Source: CAWUIH01 sp963922495 (GTDB taxonomy: Bacteria > Pseudomonadota > Gammaproteobacteria > Coxiellales > Coxiellaceae). Taken from it: DNA of 64,000 bases. Positions 54,107-63,732 of this stretch are shown piece by piece. The position numbers were made by a program, and so were the translations under genes. The stretch spans positions 62,001-126,000 of the forward strand of contig CAWUIH010000001.1 in the NCBI GenBank assembly GCA_963922495.1. The letters are read 5' to 3'. Every line of letters starts with the position of its first letter. Within the stretch, counting starts at the first letter, position 1. The notes below the pieces were generated by a model that was not told where the DNA came from, did not search any database, and worked only from the letters and a program-made list of their open reading frames with translations.

Positions 54107-54823
54107 CTAGCTTAGTGCTTGTTTTTGTTTTTCAATTACATCGTTGATACCTTGTTTGGCAAGTTGTAATAGGGTTTGTAGTTCTTCAAAAGAAAAAGCA
54201 GCATTTTCTGCCGTTCCTTGAATTTCAATGAATTGATTTTCATCGGTCATGACAATATTCATATCCGTCTCTGCGGTAGAATCGAGGACATAATCTAAAT
54301 CTAAAATAGGCTTACCATTGTGAATGCCCACTGAGATGGCGCCAACAAAATGACGCAGTGGATCCGTCTTCAGAATGCCTTGATGTTGTAAGTGACGCAG
54401 TGCGTCAATCACTGCGACGCACCCGCCATTGATAGCGGCAGTTCGCGTGCCACCATCTGCTTGGATGACGTCACAATCGACCACGATAGTAAACGCACCG
54501 AGTTTTTTTAGATCGAGCATGGCACGTAAAGAGCGTCCGATAAGACGTTGGATTTCTTGTGTACGTCCCGATTGTTTGCCTTTAGCAGCTTCACGATGAA
54601 TGCGTTCGTGGGTTGACCGGGGTAACATGCCGTATTCAGCAGTAAGCCATCCGCCTTGATGTTTGTCTTTCATCCACCGAGGCACCCCTTCCAGGATACT
54701 GACAGTACAGAGTACTCGGGTGTGTCCCATGGAAACTAGTACAGAACCTTCGGCATGTTGGGTGTAATTTCTCTGAAAATGTAAATCGCGTAATACGTTT
54801 TGTGCTCGTTGACGTTGTTGCAT
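54107..54823 (-). CDS. rph: Ribonuclease PH
   Basis: Phosphorolytic 3'-5' exoribonuclease that trims tRNA 3' ends. 238 residues, standard length: GSVLVSMGHTRVLCTVSIL, GWLTAEYGMLPRSTHER, GRTQEIQRLIGRSLRAMLDL and the phosphate/active-site motif VDCDVIQADGGTRTAAINGG (about residues 111-130). Divergent from yicC with 133 bases between starts, as in many proteobacteria. Confidence 0.95.
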   Translation of the reverse strand: MQQRQRAQNVLRDLHFQRNYTQHAEGSVLVSMGHTRVLCTVSILEGVPRWMKDKHQGGWLTAEYGMLPRSTHERIHREAAKGKQSGRTQEIQRLIGRSLRAMLDLKKLGAFTIVVDCDVIQADGGTRTAAINGGCVAVIDALRHLQHQGILKTDPLRHFVGAISVGIHNGKPILDLDYVLDSTAETDMNIVMTDENQFIEIQGTAENAAFSFEELQTLLQLAKQGINDVIEKQKQALS

Positions 54824-54956
54824 GTCAGCCTCGTTGAACTTTTAAAGAGACAACACATATATCATAAATCCACCATAGGTATAAGAGCCTATGCTGCAGG
54901 GTTGTTTAGCTGTGTTATGATAAGAGTTACTGATTTTATGCCAACAGGTTTGCTTA

Positions 54957-55838
54957 ATGATTCATAGTATGACTGCTTTTGCGCGGTGTATGCGTTCTGA
55001 AAATTGGGGTGTGCTGACTTGGGAGTTGCGTACAGCCAATCATCGGTTTTTGGAGATAATAATTCGTTGTCCCGAAGTATTGCGTGAGCTTGAAGTGGAG
55101 ATGCGCGATACCGTCAAAAAGCATATCAAGCGCGGTAAGTTGGAAGCGAGCCTGAATTACTTGCCTGGAGCAGCAGCACCACTGGAAATGACAGTGAATT
55201 CCAGTGTAGTGCGCCAGCTGGCAAGTGCTCAAGCTGAAGTAGCTAAGATGTTTCCTTCCAATCAGATCAATACGCTTGATATTTTAGCATGGCCAGGTGT
55301 GCTGCAAAATTTGCAAAAAAGTTCTGTTAGTATGCAGACAGCAGCATTGGAATTATTGAACGAAGCGTTGCAACACTGTTTAGTGAGTAGGGCACGAGAA
55401 GGCGAGAGCATTAAACAATTTATGTTGGCGAGATTGCAATCTATAAAAACGCAAATAGCATCGATAGAAATACAAATTCCACATACGATTAAAAATTACC
55501 AAGCAAAGATTGCAAATCGTTTTAATGAGTATGCTAGGTTAGCTGAAAAAAACACGGTAATTAACGAAGAGCGTTTAGAGCAAGAAATTTTGTGGTTAGT
55601 GCAGAAAGGTGATATCAGTGAGGAATTGCAACGACTTAAAACACATGTCTCAGAAGCAGAACGAGTTATTATGGAAGGTGGTGTAGTCGGGCGGCGAATA
55701 GATTTTTTGATGCAGGAATTAAACAGAGAAGCAAACACCTTGGGCAGTAAATCAAGCGATTGCACTATTTCACAAGCAGCAGTTGAGCTGAAGGTATTAA
55801 TTGAGCAAACTAGAGAGCAGGTGCAGAATATTGAGTGA
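54957..55838 (+). CDS. yicC: YicC-family endoribonuclease
   Basis: 293 residues, full length for the family, opening with the invariant MIHSMTAFARC and closing with VGRRIDFLMQELNREANTLGSKSSD. YicC proteins form a clam-shell hexamer that cuts RNA and in E. coli affects decay of a small RNA. Gene gmk begins inside its last codons, so the two are translated together. Confidence 0.9.
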   Translation: MIHSMTAFARCMRSENWGVLTWELRTANHRFLEIIIRCPEVLRELEVEMRDTVKKHIKRGKLEASLNYLPGAAAPLEMTVNSSVVRQLASAQAEVAKMFPSNQINTLDILAWPGVLQNLQKSSVSMQTAALELLNEALQHCLVSRAREGESIKQFMLARLQSIKTQIASIEIQIPHTIKNYQAKIANRFNEYARLAEKNTVINEERLEQEILWLVQKGDISEELQRLKTHVSEAERVIMEGGVVGRRIDFLMQELNREANTLGSKSSDCTISQAAVELKVLIEQTREQVQNIE

Positions 55839-56460
55839 CAATCATAAGGCGAATTTGTTTGTTGTGTCAGCACCCTCAGGTGCTGGTAAAACTAGCTTAG
55901 TGCGTGCGTTAGTTACTAAAGCAAGCGATATTACTATCTCTGTTTCACATACCACGCGCGCGCCACGTCCAAATGATCATGAAGGTAAAGATTATTTCTT
56001 CATTAATAAATTGCGCTTTCAGCAAATGATAGCCGCCAAGGAGTTTCTAGAACACGCCGCCATTTATGGTCATCATTACGGCACTGAGAAAGCTTGGGTT
56101 ATGGAACAATTGCGAATTGGAAATGATGTTGTTTTAGAAATCGATTGGCAAGGCGCACGCCAAATCCGCCAACTTTTTCCGCCAGCCTTGCTAATTTTTA
56201 TATTACCGCCCTCTGCTGCAGTACTGCGGCAGCGTTTAATTGCCAGAGGTCAGGATGACATCGAAGTGATCGAAAAGCGGTTGTCATTAGCGCAACAGGA
56301 AATGGCGCATTATCGAGAATTTGATTACCTAGTGGTTAATGATGATTTTGACCATGCCGTTTTGGATTTGGTTTCTATCGTGCATGCCGAACGCTTGCAA
56401 ACGAATGTGCAGCAACAAAAGCTTCGTTCAGTGCTGGCAGAACTAACGAAAAAGCAGTAA
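55831..56460 (+). CDS. gmk: Guanylate kinase
   Basis: Phosphorylates GMP to GDP. The TTG at 55831 is the best start: it leaves nine residues before FVVSAPSGAGKTSLVRALV (P-loop), gives 209 residues as usual, and has CAGGTG upstream; it overlaps yicC by 8 bases. GMP-binding motifs are SVSHTTRAPRPNDHEGKDYFFI and EIDWQGARQIR; the lid carries LRQRLIARGQD. Supplies GDP/GTP for the rpoZ-spoT genes downstream in the same operon. Confidence 0.93.
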   Translation: MSDNHKANLFVVSAPSGAGKTSLVRALVTKASDITISVSHTTRAPRPNDHEGKDYFFINKLRFQQMIAAKEFLEHAAIYGHHYGTEKAWVMEQLRIGNDVVLEIDWQGARQIRQLFPPALLIFILPPSAAVLRQRLIARGQDDIEVIEKRLSLAQQEMAHYREFDYLVVNDDFDHAVLDLVSIVHAERLQTNVQQQKLRSVLAELTKKQ

Positions 56461-56500
56461 TATCTTATGTTGGTCCAAAAAACAAAGAGGCTTGACTGGC

Positions 56501-56791
56501 ATGGCACGAGTTACTGTGGAAGATTGTTTGCAACATGTTGAAAATAGATTCGATTTAGTATTAAAAGCAGCAAAACGTGCGCATCTGCTTGAGATGGGTG
56601 GCGCGGAAGCAATGGTTGAATTAGATAATGATAAACCCGCTGTGATTGCGTTGCGTGAGATCGCTGCGGGTTTTGACGTTACCAAAACAATTGCAGATAA
56701 TGACGAATCCGAAGGCATATCTGAAAACATCCCTACTATTCTTGAGAGTGGCGCTGTCAAAGACGACGATAAAGAAAATCCTGCCGGATAA
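56501..56791 (+). CDS. rpoZ: RNA polymerase omega subunit
   Basis: 96 residues from ATG 56501, with MARVTVEDCLQHVENRFDLVLKAAKRAHLL and KPAVIALREIAAG, all diagnostic. Omega chaperones beta-prime and forms part of a ppGpp-binding site, which fits its position between gmk and spoT. AAAGAGG lies upstream. Confidence 0.95.
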   Translation: MARVTVEDCLQHVENRFDLVLKAAKRAHLLEMGGAEAMVELDNDKPAVIALREIAAGFDVTKTIADNDESEGISENIPTILESGAVKDDDKENPAG

Positions 56792-56841
56792 AGATGCTAC
56801 GTGCTACCAGTTTAAGCTCGTTATCGGAATAGGAGTGCTCA

Positions 56842-58968
56842 ATGCGCCCGTTTAAACGATTGCGCCGCAAGCTGGACTATGTCGAAGCAGAGCATGTAGA
56901 AAAAATACACCGGGCTTATTTAGCCGCATTGGAAGCGCACCGTGGGCAGAAGCGTCGTACTGGTGAACCCTATATCAGCCATCCAGTAGCAGTGGCTTGC
57001 ATTCTTGCTGACATGAAAATGGATTATCAAACTATTATGGCAGCATTGCTTCACGATGTAATTGAGGATACTGCGGTTGAAAAGCACGAAATAGCTGCAG
57101 AATTTGGCGATCAAGTGGCTGAATTAGTTGATGGTGTCAGCAAATTGACGCAAATTCAGTTTGTCAGTAGAGCGGAAGCACAGGCAGAAAACTTTCGTAA
57201 GATGGTGTTGGCGATGGCGCGAGATATTCGAGTGATCATTGTCAAACTAGCAGATCGATTGCATAACATGCGTACATTGGGGTCGTTGCATTCTTTGAAG
57301 CGTCGCCGTATTGCACGCGAAACATTGGAAATTTTTGCGCCCTTGGCAAAAAGGCTAGGGATGCGCGATTTTTCTGTAGAGTTGGAAGAGCTCAGTTTTG
57401 CAGCAATGTATCCGGTACGTTATAATGTATTGAAAGAATCCGTGCGCTTGGCACGCGGTAATCGAAAAAAAATCCTCTCACTGATTGAAACCCGCTTAAC
57501 CGAAGGTCTTAGTAAGAGCAATCTTCCCTCTTACACCTTAGCTGGTCGTGAAAAACATCTCTACAGTATTTATCGCAAAATGAAAACAAAGCACATTCCA
57601 TTTGGTGATATTATGGATGTTTATGCGTTTCGAATTATCGTAGATGATTTGGATTCTTGTTATCGTGTGCTTGGAATTATACATAATTTATTTAAACCAG
57701 TTCCTGAGCGCTTTAAAGATTACATAGCTATCCCTAAAGCCAACGGCTACCAGTCTTTGCATACTACCTTGTTTGGTCCCTACGGACTGCCAATTGAAGT
57801 GCAAATACGTACTACTGAAATGGATCGCATGGCAACCAGTGGTATTGCAGCACATTGGCTATACAAATCACTTGATCATCAATTGCCAGATTCACGTATT
57901 CGTGCCGAGCAGTGGGTAAAAAGCTTATTGGAAATGCAGGAAAAAGTGGTCAACCCACTAGAATTTATAGAAAATGTAAAAATCGATTTATTTCGTGACG
58001 AGGTTTATGTTTTTACCCCAAAAGGCGACATTATGGAATTGCCAGCGGGAGCAACCGCTGTGGATTTCGCTTACTCCGTTCATACCGATATTGGCAATAG
58101 CTGTATGGCGGTCAAAGTTGATCGACGCGTAGCGGCACTATCGACGCCATTGGTCAATGGTCAAACTGTTGAGGTGATGACCTCCAATATTTCTCGGCCC
58201 AATCCCGCTTGGCTTGATTTTGTGGTGACTAGTAAAGCTAAAAACAGCATACGCCATTTTTTGAAAACGCAACGTCGTTCTGAATCGTTATCGCTTGGCA
58301 AACAGCTACTAAAGCAAGCATTGTTGGATCGTTCATACTCTTTGAAAAAATTGCCTGACACCATTAAATCTCGCGTTGTAAAAGAAGCGCACTTAAAATC
58401 TTTTGAAGAATTATTAGAAAGTATCGGTTTGGGTGACCGTTTGCCAGTGATAGAAGCGCAGAGAATTGTTTCCATCGCTAAAAAGTTGAATGCTGTGCCG
58501 AATGACCAACTACCAGAATCGACTGGGCCGATGCTAATTTGCGGTACTGAAGGCATGATGATTAATTTGGCGCTGTGTTGTTGCCCCCTTCCGGGTGATC
58601 CGATTGTGGGAGTGATTGACAGTGGGCATGGTATCACCGTTCATTGGGAACGCTGTGGTCAAATTACAAGATTACGTCGATATCCAGGCCGTGTGTTGCC
58701 ATTGCGTTGGGCTGACAATGCTGTGGGTGAATTTCCCTCTTTTGTTCGCGCTTACATCATTAATGAAATTGGGGTACTTGCTCGTATCACATCAGCAGTT
58801 GCGAATGCCAGTTCTAATATTGAAGATTTTAAAGTTGAAAAACGTGAAGATTTACATTACACCATTGTTATGCGAATTACTGTAAAAAATCGCAAACATC
58901 TTGCGGATGTTATGCGGCATTTACGTCAAATAAAACATGTCATTCGCCTAACACGGCGTTTGAAATAA
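56842..58968 (+). CDS. spoT: Bifunctional (p)ppGpp synthetase/hydrolase SpoT
   Basis: Stringent-response enzyme of 708 residues. HD hydrolase domain with ISHPVAVACILADM and LLHDVIEDT (about 64-77); synthetase domain with KANGYQSLHTTLFGP and EVQIRTTEMDRMA; TGS domain DEVYVFTPKGDIMELPAGAT (about 384-403); Cys-rich linker (LALCCCPLPGDPIVG) and C-terminal ACT domain (IINEIGVLARITSAVANAS). The intact HD motif means it can hydrolyse ppGpp. No relA is in this window. Confidence 0.95.
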   Translation: MRPFKRLRRKLDYVEAEHVEKIHRAYLAALEAHRGQKRRTGEPYISHPVAVACILADMKMDYQTIMAALLHDVIEDTAVEKHEIAAEFGDQVAELVDGVSKLTQIQFVSRAEAQAENFRKMVLAMARDIRVIIVKLADRLHNMRTLGSLHSLKRRRIARETLEIFAPLAKRLGMRDFSVELEELSFAAMYPVRYNVLKESVRLARGNRKKILSLIETRLTEGLSKSNLPSYTLAGREKHLYSIYRKMKTKHIPFGDIMDVYAFRIIVDDLDSCYRVLGIIHNLFKPVPERFKDYIAIPKANGYQSLHTTLFGPYGLPIEVQIRTTEMDRMATSGIAAHWLYKSLDHQLPDSRIRAEQWVKSLLEMQEKVVNPLEFIENVKIDLFRDEVYVFTPKGDIMELPAGATAVDFAYSVHTDIGNSCMAVKVDRRVAALSTPLVNGQTVEVMTSNISRPNPAWLDFVVTSKAKNSIRHFLKTQRRSESLSLGKQLLKQALLDRSYSLKKLPDTIKSRVVKEAHLKSFEELLESIGLGDRLPVIEAQRIVSIAKKLNAVPNDQLPESTGPMLICGTEGMMINLALCCCPLPGDPIVGVIDSGHGITVHWERCGQITRLRRYPGRVLPLRWADNAVGEFPSFVRAYIINEIGVLARITSAVANASSNIEDFKVEKREDLHYTIVMRITVKNRKHLADVMRHLRQIKHVIRLTRRLK

Positions 58969-59018
58969 TTCTTCTATGTTTTTTGCTGTTGTTATAAAAA
59001 TTATTACTGGGGTCGTTG

Positions 59019-59399
59019 ATGAATAAACAAATAATTAATACCGAGAATGCACCACAGGCAATCGGGACCTATTCCCAAGCGGTATGTGTAGGTAATATTG
59101 TTTATTTTTCCGGGCAAATTCCATTAGATCCTGCGACTTGTCAAATGGTGTCGGGTGATTTTAAGCAGCATGCTAGACAAGTATTCAATAATTTAAAAGC
59201 AGTGGCTGAAGCAGCCGGTGGCAGTTTGGCCCAGATCGTAAAATTAAATATTTTTCTGTTAACCATGGATCATTATCCTGATTTAAACGAGACGATGCAG
59301 CAATATTTTCAAGCGCCTTACCCTGCTCGTGCCGCTGTTGCCGTGTCTCAGCTTCCCAATGATGCGCAAATTGAAATTGAAGCTATTATGGTGTTGTAA
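59019..59399 (+). CDS. ridA: Reactive intermediate deaminase RidA
   Basis: 126 residues from ATG 59019 (GGGG 6 bases upstream; TTG 59016 rejected). RidA hydrolyses reactive enamine/imine intermediates made by PLP enzymes. Motifs: APQAIGTYSQAV, VYFSGQIPLDP, EAAGGSLAQIVKLNIFL and PARAAVAVSQLPNDAQIEIEAI with the catalytic Arg. spoT-ridA-recG is a common order in this group. Confidence 0.93.
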   Translation: MNKQIINTENAPQAIGTYSQAVCVGNIVYFSGQIPLDPATCQMVSGDFKQHARQVFNNLKAVAEAAGGSLAQIVKLNIFLLTMDHYPDLNETMQQYFQAPYPARAAVAVSQLPNDAQIEIEAIMVL

Positions 59400-59424
59400 T
59401 CAGATGTAATAAGGGAAATGCGCC

Positions 59425-61506
59425 ATGCTCAACACTATTTCTATCGATCGCTTAAATGGTGTAGGGCCACGCACGCAAACATTATTGGCAGATTTGGGTA
59501 TTTTTTCAGTTCAAGATTTATTATTCCATTTACCGTTACGATATCAGGATCGTACTCAAATAACCCCAATTGCAGCAGTCGTCGCTGGAAATTACGCGTT
59601 AATCGAGGGAGAAATTGTTGAAACACGAGTGATATCTGGTGGAAAGCGTAGCTTAATGTGTCGCTTGGTCGATGACAGTGGGCAATTATGGCTGCGCTTT
59701 TTTCATTTTAACCAGAGTCAGCGTGTGCGATTGCAATCGCAGGGATTGGTATGTCGCTGCTTTGGTGTTGTGAGAAAAAGGCGTGGCGGGAAATTTGAGA
59801 TGATCCATCCCGAATACCAGCTAACACCTCCTAATGTACCGCTAGTGTTGGAGGCACAACTAACGCCAATTTATCCCACAACGAAAGGTCTAAATCAGAC
59901 TACATGGCGAAAATTGATTTCTCAGGCATTAGCGATAGCTGAAAAATTATCGGCAACGGTTGAATTATTGCCTACAGCGTTGTTTCAGCAGTTTCATGCG
60001 ATGCCTATTATGGAAGCACTGAAATATATCCACTGGCCGCCTAAAGATGCGCCGGTAGACCAATTGCAGCAAGGCATTCATGTAGCGCAAAAGAGATTAG
60101 CTTTTGAAGAATTATTAGCACATCAAGTCAGTTTGCAGCGTCTGCGCTTGCAATGGAAACGGTTACATGGCTGTAAAATGCAGCCGAAAAACAACTTGGC
60201 ACAAAAATTGCTGGCCGCATTATCATTCAATTTGACGCAAGCCCAAAAAAAAGTGTGTCACGAAATCTATATGGATTTGTCATCTCAGCAACCGATGTTA
60301 CGCCTCGTTCAAGGTGATGTGGGTAGTGGTAAAACCATTGTGGCGGCATTAGCAATGTTGCGAGTGGTGGAAAATGGTTATCAGGCAGCGTTAATGGCAC
60401 CTACTGAGTTACTGGCAGAGCAGCATTTTCAAAATTTTTTAAAATGGTTTGCGCCACTTAATCTTCAAGTTGAAGTGTTGTTCGGAAACATGAAAATCAA
60501 ACAACGACGTGCAGTAATGCAGCAATTTGAAAGTGGCGAAGCACATATTATTGTAGGGACCCATGCGTTATTTCAGCAGTCAGTGAATTTTGCCAAATTG
60601 GGCTTAATTGTGGTTGATGAGCAACATCGTTTTGGCGTGCACCAGCGGTTATTGCTGAAAGAAAAAGGCATAGTCGGTGATTCGCATCCACATCAATTAA
60701 TTATGACAGCGACACCGATCCCACGTACTTTGGCAATGACTGCTTATGCTGATTTGGATGTGTCTATTATCGATGAATTGCCACCCCACCGACGACCGAT
60801 AAAAACCTGTATGGTTGCCAACGAGCGTCGTGATGAGGTGGTGGCGCGAGTGGCAGCGCATTGTGAATCTGGCCAGCAAGCATACTGGGTGTGTACCTTA
60901 ATTCAGGAGTCTGAAGCATTACAGTGCCAAGCTGCGGAAGAAGTGTATCGGCAATTGAAGCAATGTTTACAGCATTGTCGTGTAGGTTTAATTCATGGTC
61001 GACAGTCAAAAGATGAAAAAGAACGGACTATGCAGGCATTTCATCAGCGCGAAATGGATTTACTTGTGGCAACTACCGTTATTGAAGTGGGGGTGGACGT
61101 TCCAAATGCTTCACTGATGATTATTGAAAATGCTGAGCGTTTGGGGCTATCACAAATTCATCAGTTGCGTGGGCGTGTTGGCAGAGGGCGCATACAAAGT
61201 TTCTGTGTGCTGTTATATCAAAAGCCACTGTCTAAAAATGCTCGCGAGCGCCTTGTGACGTGCCGTGAAACTCAAGATGGTTTTTTGATTGCACAAAAAG
61301 ATTTGACGATGCGTGGTCCTGGAGAGTTACTGGGTGCGAAGCAAGCCGGAGAGTTACACTTTCGCATCGCAGATTTATCGCGAGATCAAGACTTACTAGA
61401 TAATGTACAAAAGGTAGCGGCTATCTTATTGAAGCAATATCCCAATGTTGTTAATCAATTATTGGCGCGCTGGATTATACGTTCTGAAGCGTACGCTACA
61501 GTTTGA
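59425..61506 (+). CDS. recG: ATP-dependent DNA helicase RecG
   Basis: Branched-DNA helicase for fork reversal and recombination repair. 693 residues, same as E. coli. N-terminal wedge domain (LNGVGPRTQTLLADLGI, LLFHLPLRYQDRT), Walker A LVQGDVGSGKTIVAALAML (about 290-308), DEQHRFGVHQR, TATPIPRTLAMTAYADLDVS, VIEVGVDVPNASLMIIE and QLRGRVGRGRIQSFC. Starts 25 bases after ridA. Confidence 0.95.
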   Translation: MLNTISIDRLNGVGPRTQTLLADLGIFSVQDLLFHLPLRYQDRTQITPIAAVVAGNYALIEGEIVETRVISGGKRSLMCRLVDDSGQLWLRFFHFNQSQRVRLQSQGLVCRCFGVVRKRRGGKFEMIHPEYQLTPPNVPLVLEAQLTPIYPTTKGLNQTTWRKLISQALAIAEKLSATVELLPTALFQQFHAMPIMEALKYIHWPPKDAPVDQLQQGIHVAQKRLAFEELLAHQVSLQRLRLQWKRLHGCKMQPKNNLAQKLLAALSFNLTQAQKKVCHEIYMDLSSQQPMLRLVQGDVGSGKTIVAALAMLRVVENGYQAALMAPTELLAEQHFQNFLKWFAPLNLQVEVLFGNMKIKQRRAVMQQFESGEAHIIVGTHALFQQSVNFAKLGLIVVDEQHRFGVHQRLLLKEKGIVGDSHPHQLIMTATPIPRTLAMTAYADLDVSIIDELPPHRRPIKTCMVANERRDEVVARVAAHCESGQQAYWVCTLIQESEALQCQAAEEVYRQLKQCLQHCRVGLIHGRQSKDEKERTMQAFHQREMDLLVATTVIEVGVDVPNASLMIIENAERLGLSQIHQLRGRVGRGRIQSFCVLLYQKPLSKNARERLVTCRETQDGFLIAQKDLTMRGPGELLGAKQAGELHFRIADLSRDQDLLDNVQKVAAILLKQYPNVVNQLLARWIIRSEAYATV

Positions 61507-61603
61507 TTTATAGAAAAAATTTATGGAGTATTAATATTGCCGTTCAATTTTGATACAGAAAGTAACATTATCAAAGTCATTTATTTAGAACTTGGCAGTC
61601 AGG

Positions 61604-61631
61604 GTTGAAATTTACTGTTTTGTCCCCATTT
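61604..61631 (+). promoter_or_regulatory. Sigma-32 (heat-shock) promoter of htpG
   Basis: GTTGAAA at 61604-61610, 13-base spacer, CCCCATTT at 61624-61631: a near-consensus RpoH promoter (CTTGAAA, N11-16, CCCCATNT). The htpG ATG is 34 bases downstream, leaving room for the TTGGAGA ribosome site. Confidence 0.8.
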
Positions 61632-61665
61632 CTCTGATTGTCAAAAAAATCTTGGAGAATCCGTA

Positions 61666-63561
61666 ATGAACGCATCTGTCCAGCCAGAAACTCGTGTATT
61701 TGAGGCCGAAGTTAAGCAACTACTGAAGCTTGTTGCGCGCTCGCTTTATTCTGACAAAGAAATATTTCTCAGAGAATTGATCTCAAACGCCTCTGATGCC
61801 ATCGATAAACAACGTTATGCCGCGCTATCTCAATCCGAGTTATATGAGCAAGACGCCGATCTCAAGATATGGGTGGATATTGACAAAGATAATGGCACCA
61901 TTACGGTGCGTGATAACGGCATTGGTATGAATCGTGAAGAGGTGATTGCTAATTTAGGAACCATCGCTCAATCAGGCACTAAAGCGTTTCGCGAGTTGCT
62001 TACAGCTAATAAACAAGCCCAAGACAGTGACAACCAGCTCATTGGTCAGTTCGGAGTGGGTTTTTATTCTTCTTTTATCGTTGCTGATCAAGTGGTAGTG
62101 CGAACTCGACGTGCTGGTGTACCAGCTGCCGAAGGGGTGGAATGGCAATCTGATGGTGAAGGTGAATACACCATAAAATCATTGGATCGTCCGCAACGTG
62201 GTACGGAAGTGGTGCTGCATTTAAAGAAAGAATCGCAAGAATTTTTAGACGAGATGCGATTGCGCAGTATTATCACGAAATATTCCGATCATATTTTGTT
62301 GCCAATCGTAATGAAAAAGCAAACTGAAAATGAAAAAAAAGAAACCGTTATTGAGGAAGAAGTTGTCAATAGGGCTAGTGCGTTGTGGACACTCTCTAAA
62401 GCAAATATCACTGACGAACAGTATCAGGAGCTCTACAAGCATATTGCCCATGATTTTGAAAATCCACTCGCATGGGCCCACAACAAAGTAGAAGGAAAGT
62501 TAGAATATACCACTCTATTATACATCCCAGCACGAGCGCCGTTTGATTTGTACAATCGAGAAGGGCAACGTGGTTTGAAATTATACGTGAAGCGCGTATT
62601 CATTATGGACGATGCTGAGCATTTTATGCCCACGTATTTGCGTTTTGTAAAAGGAATTGTCGATTCAAATGACTTGCCATTGAATATTTCACGAGAATTA
62701 CTGCAATCGAATGACGCCATCAATAAAATTAAATCTGGATGTGTAAAACGTATTCTGGGCCTGTTGGAAGATTTGGCTAAAAATAAAGCAGAACAATATG
62801 CCGCATTTTGGAAGCAATTTGGTCAAGTGTTAAAAGAAGGTCCCGCCGAGGATTATGCAAATCGTGACAGAATCGCTGAATTACTGCGTTTCGCTTCCAC
62901 ACATAATAATTCTGAAGAGCAAAGTGTTGCATTGGCGGACTATATCGGCCGCATGAAATCCGACCAGGAGAAAATTTATTACATCATCGCCGATAATTAT
63001 GCTGCTGCAGTGAACAGCCCCTTATTGGAAGTGTTCCGTAAGAAGGATATTGAAGTATTGCTGCTGTCAGAGCGTGTTGATGAGTGGTTAGTGGGGCATT
63101 TGACAGAGTATCAAGGAAAATCACTGCAGTCTGTTGCAAAAGGTGACTTGGATTTAGGAGAAAAAGAAGAAGACAAGCAGCAGCAACAAGAAACCGAAAA
63201 AGCATTTACCGAATTATTAGAGCAATTTAAAAAGTCGCTCGGTGATCAAGTAAAAGAGATTCGTTTAACACAGCGTTTAACCGACTCGCCAAGTTGCGTT
63301 GTTTATGACGACAACGATATGAGCGGTCATTTACAACGTTTGATGGCGCAGGCAGGGCAAGATTTCGCAAAATCGAAACCTATTTTAGAAATAAACCCGC
63401 AACACAATTTGATTTTAGCAATTAAATCAGAAAAAGACTCGACAGTCATTTCGGATTGGGCAGAAATTTTACTAAATCAGGCGTTGTTAGCAGAAGGTGA
63501 ACAATTATCAAGCCCGGTAGATTTCATAAAAAAAGTGAACAAATTGTTTTTAACGAAATAG
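61666..63561 (+). CDS. htpG: Chaperone HtpG (Hsp90)
   Basis: Bacterial Hsp90 of 631 residues. GHKL ATPase N-domain: FLRELISNASDAIDKQRY (about 32-49), VRDNGIGMNREE, IGQFGVGFYSSFIVADQV; middle domain: FENPLAWAHNKVEGKLEYTTLLYIP and NLPLNISRELLQSNDAI-like LPLNISRELLQS; C-terminal dimerisation domain with PSCVVYDDNDMSGHLQRLM. ATG with TTGGAGA ahead of it. Regulated by a heat-shock promoter. Confidence 0.96.
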   Translation: MNASVQPETRVFEAEVKQLLKLVARSLYSDKEIFLRELISNASDAIDKQRYAALSQSELYEQDADLKIWVDIDKDNGTITVRDNGIGMNREEVIANLGTIAQSGTKAFRELLTANKQAQDSDNQLIGQFGVGFYSSFIVADQVVVRTRRAGVPAAEGVEWQSDGEGEYTIKSLDRPQRGTEVVLHLKKESQEFLDEMRLRSIITKYSDHILLPIVMKKQTENEKKETVIEEEVVNRASALWTLSKANITDEQYQELYKHIAHDFENPLAWAHNKVEGKLEYTTLLYIPARAPFDLYNREGQRGLKLYVKRVFIMDDAEHFMPTYLRFVKGIVDSNDLPLNISRELLQSNDAINKIKSGCVKRILGLLEDLAKNKAEQYAAFWKQFGQVLKEGPAEDYANRDRIAELLRFASTHNNSEEQSVALADYIGRMKSDQEKIYYIIADNYAAAVNSPLLEVFRKKDIEVLLLSERVDEWLVGHLTEYQGKSLQSVAKGDLDLGEKEEDKQQQQETEKAFTELLEQFKKSLGDQVKEIRLTQRLTDSPSCVVYDDNDMSGHLQRLMAQAGQDFAKSKPILEINPQHNLILAIKSEKDSTVISDWAEILLNQALLAEGEQLSSPVDFIKKVNKLFLTK

Positions 63562-63732
63562 TTTACTCATCTACCGAAAATAACCGTGAAATCATGCTAG
63601 GATCAAGTTTGCGACGTTGACATTCAAAATATTTCCCTATATTCTTGATACCGTAACTCTAGATATGGAGTTCTTCGTGAGCTTGATTTTAGATTTCGAT
63701 TCATCGAATAAGTTAGATAAGGAGAGTTGGAC

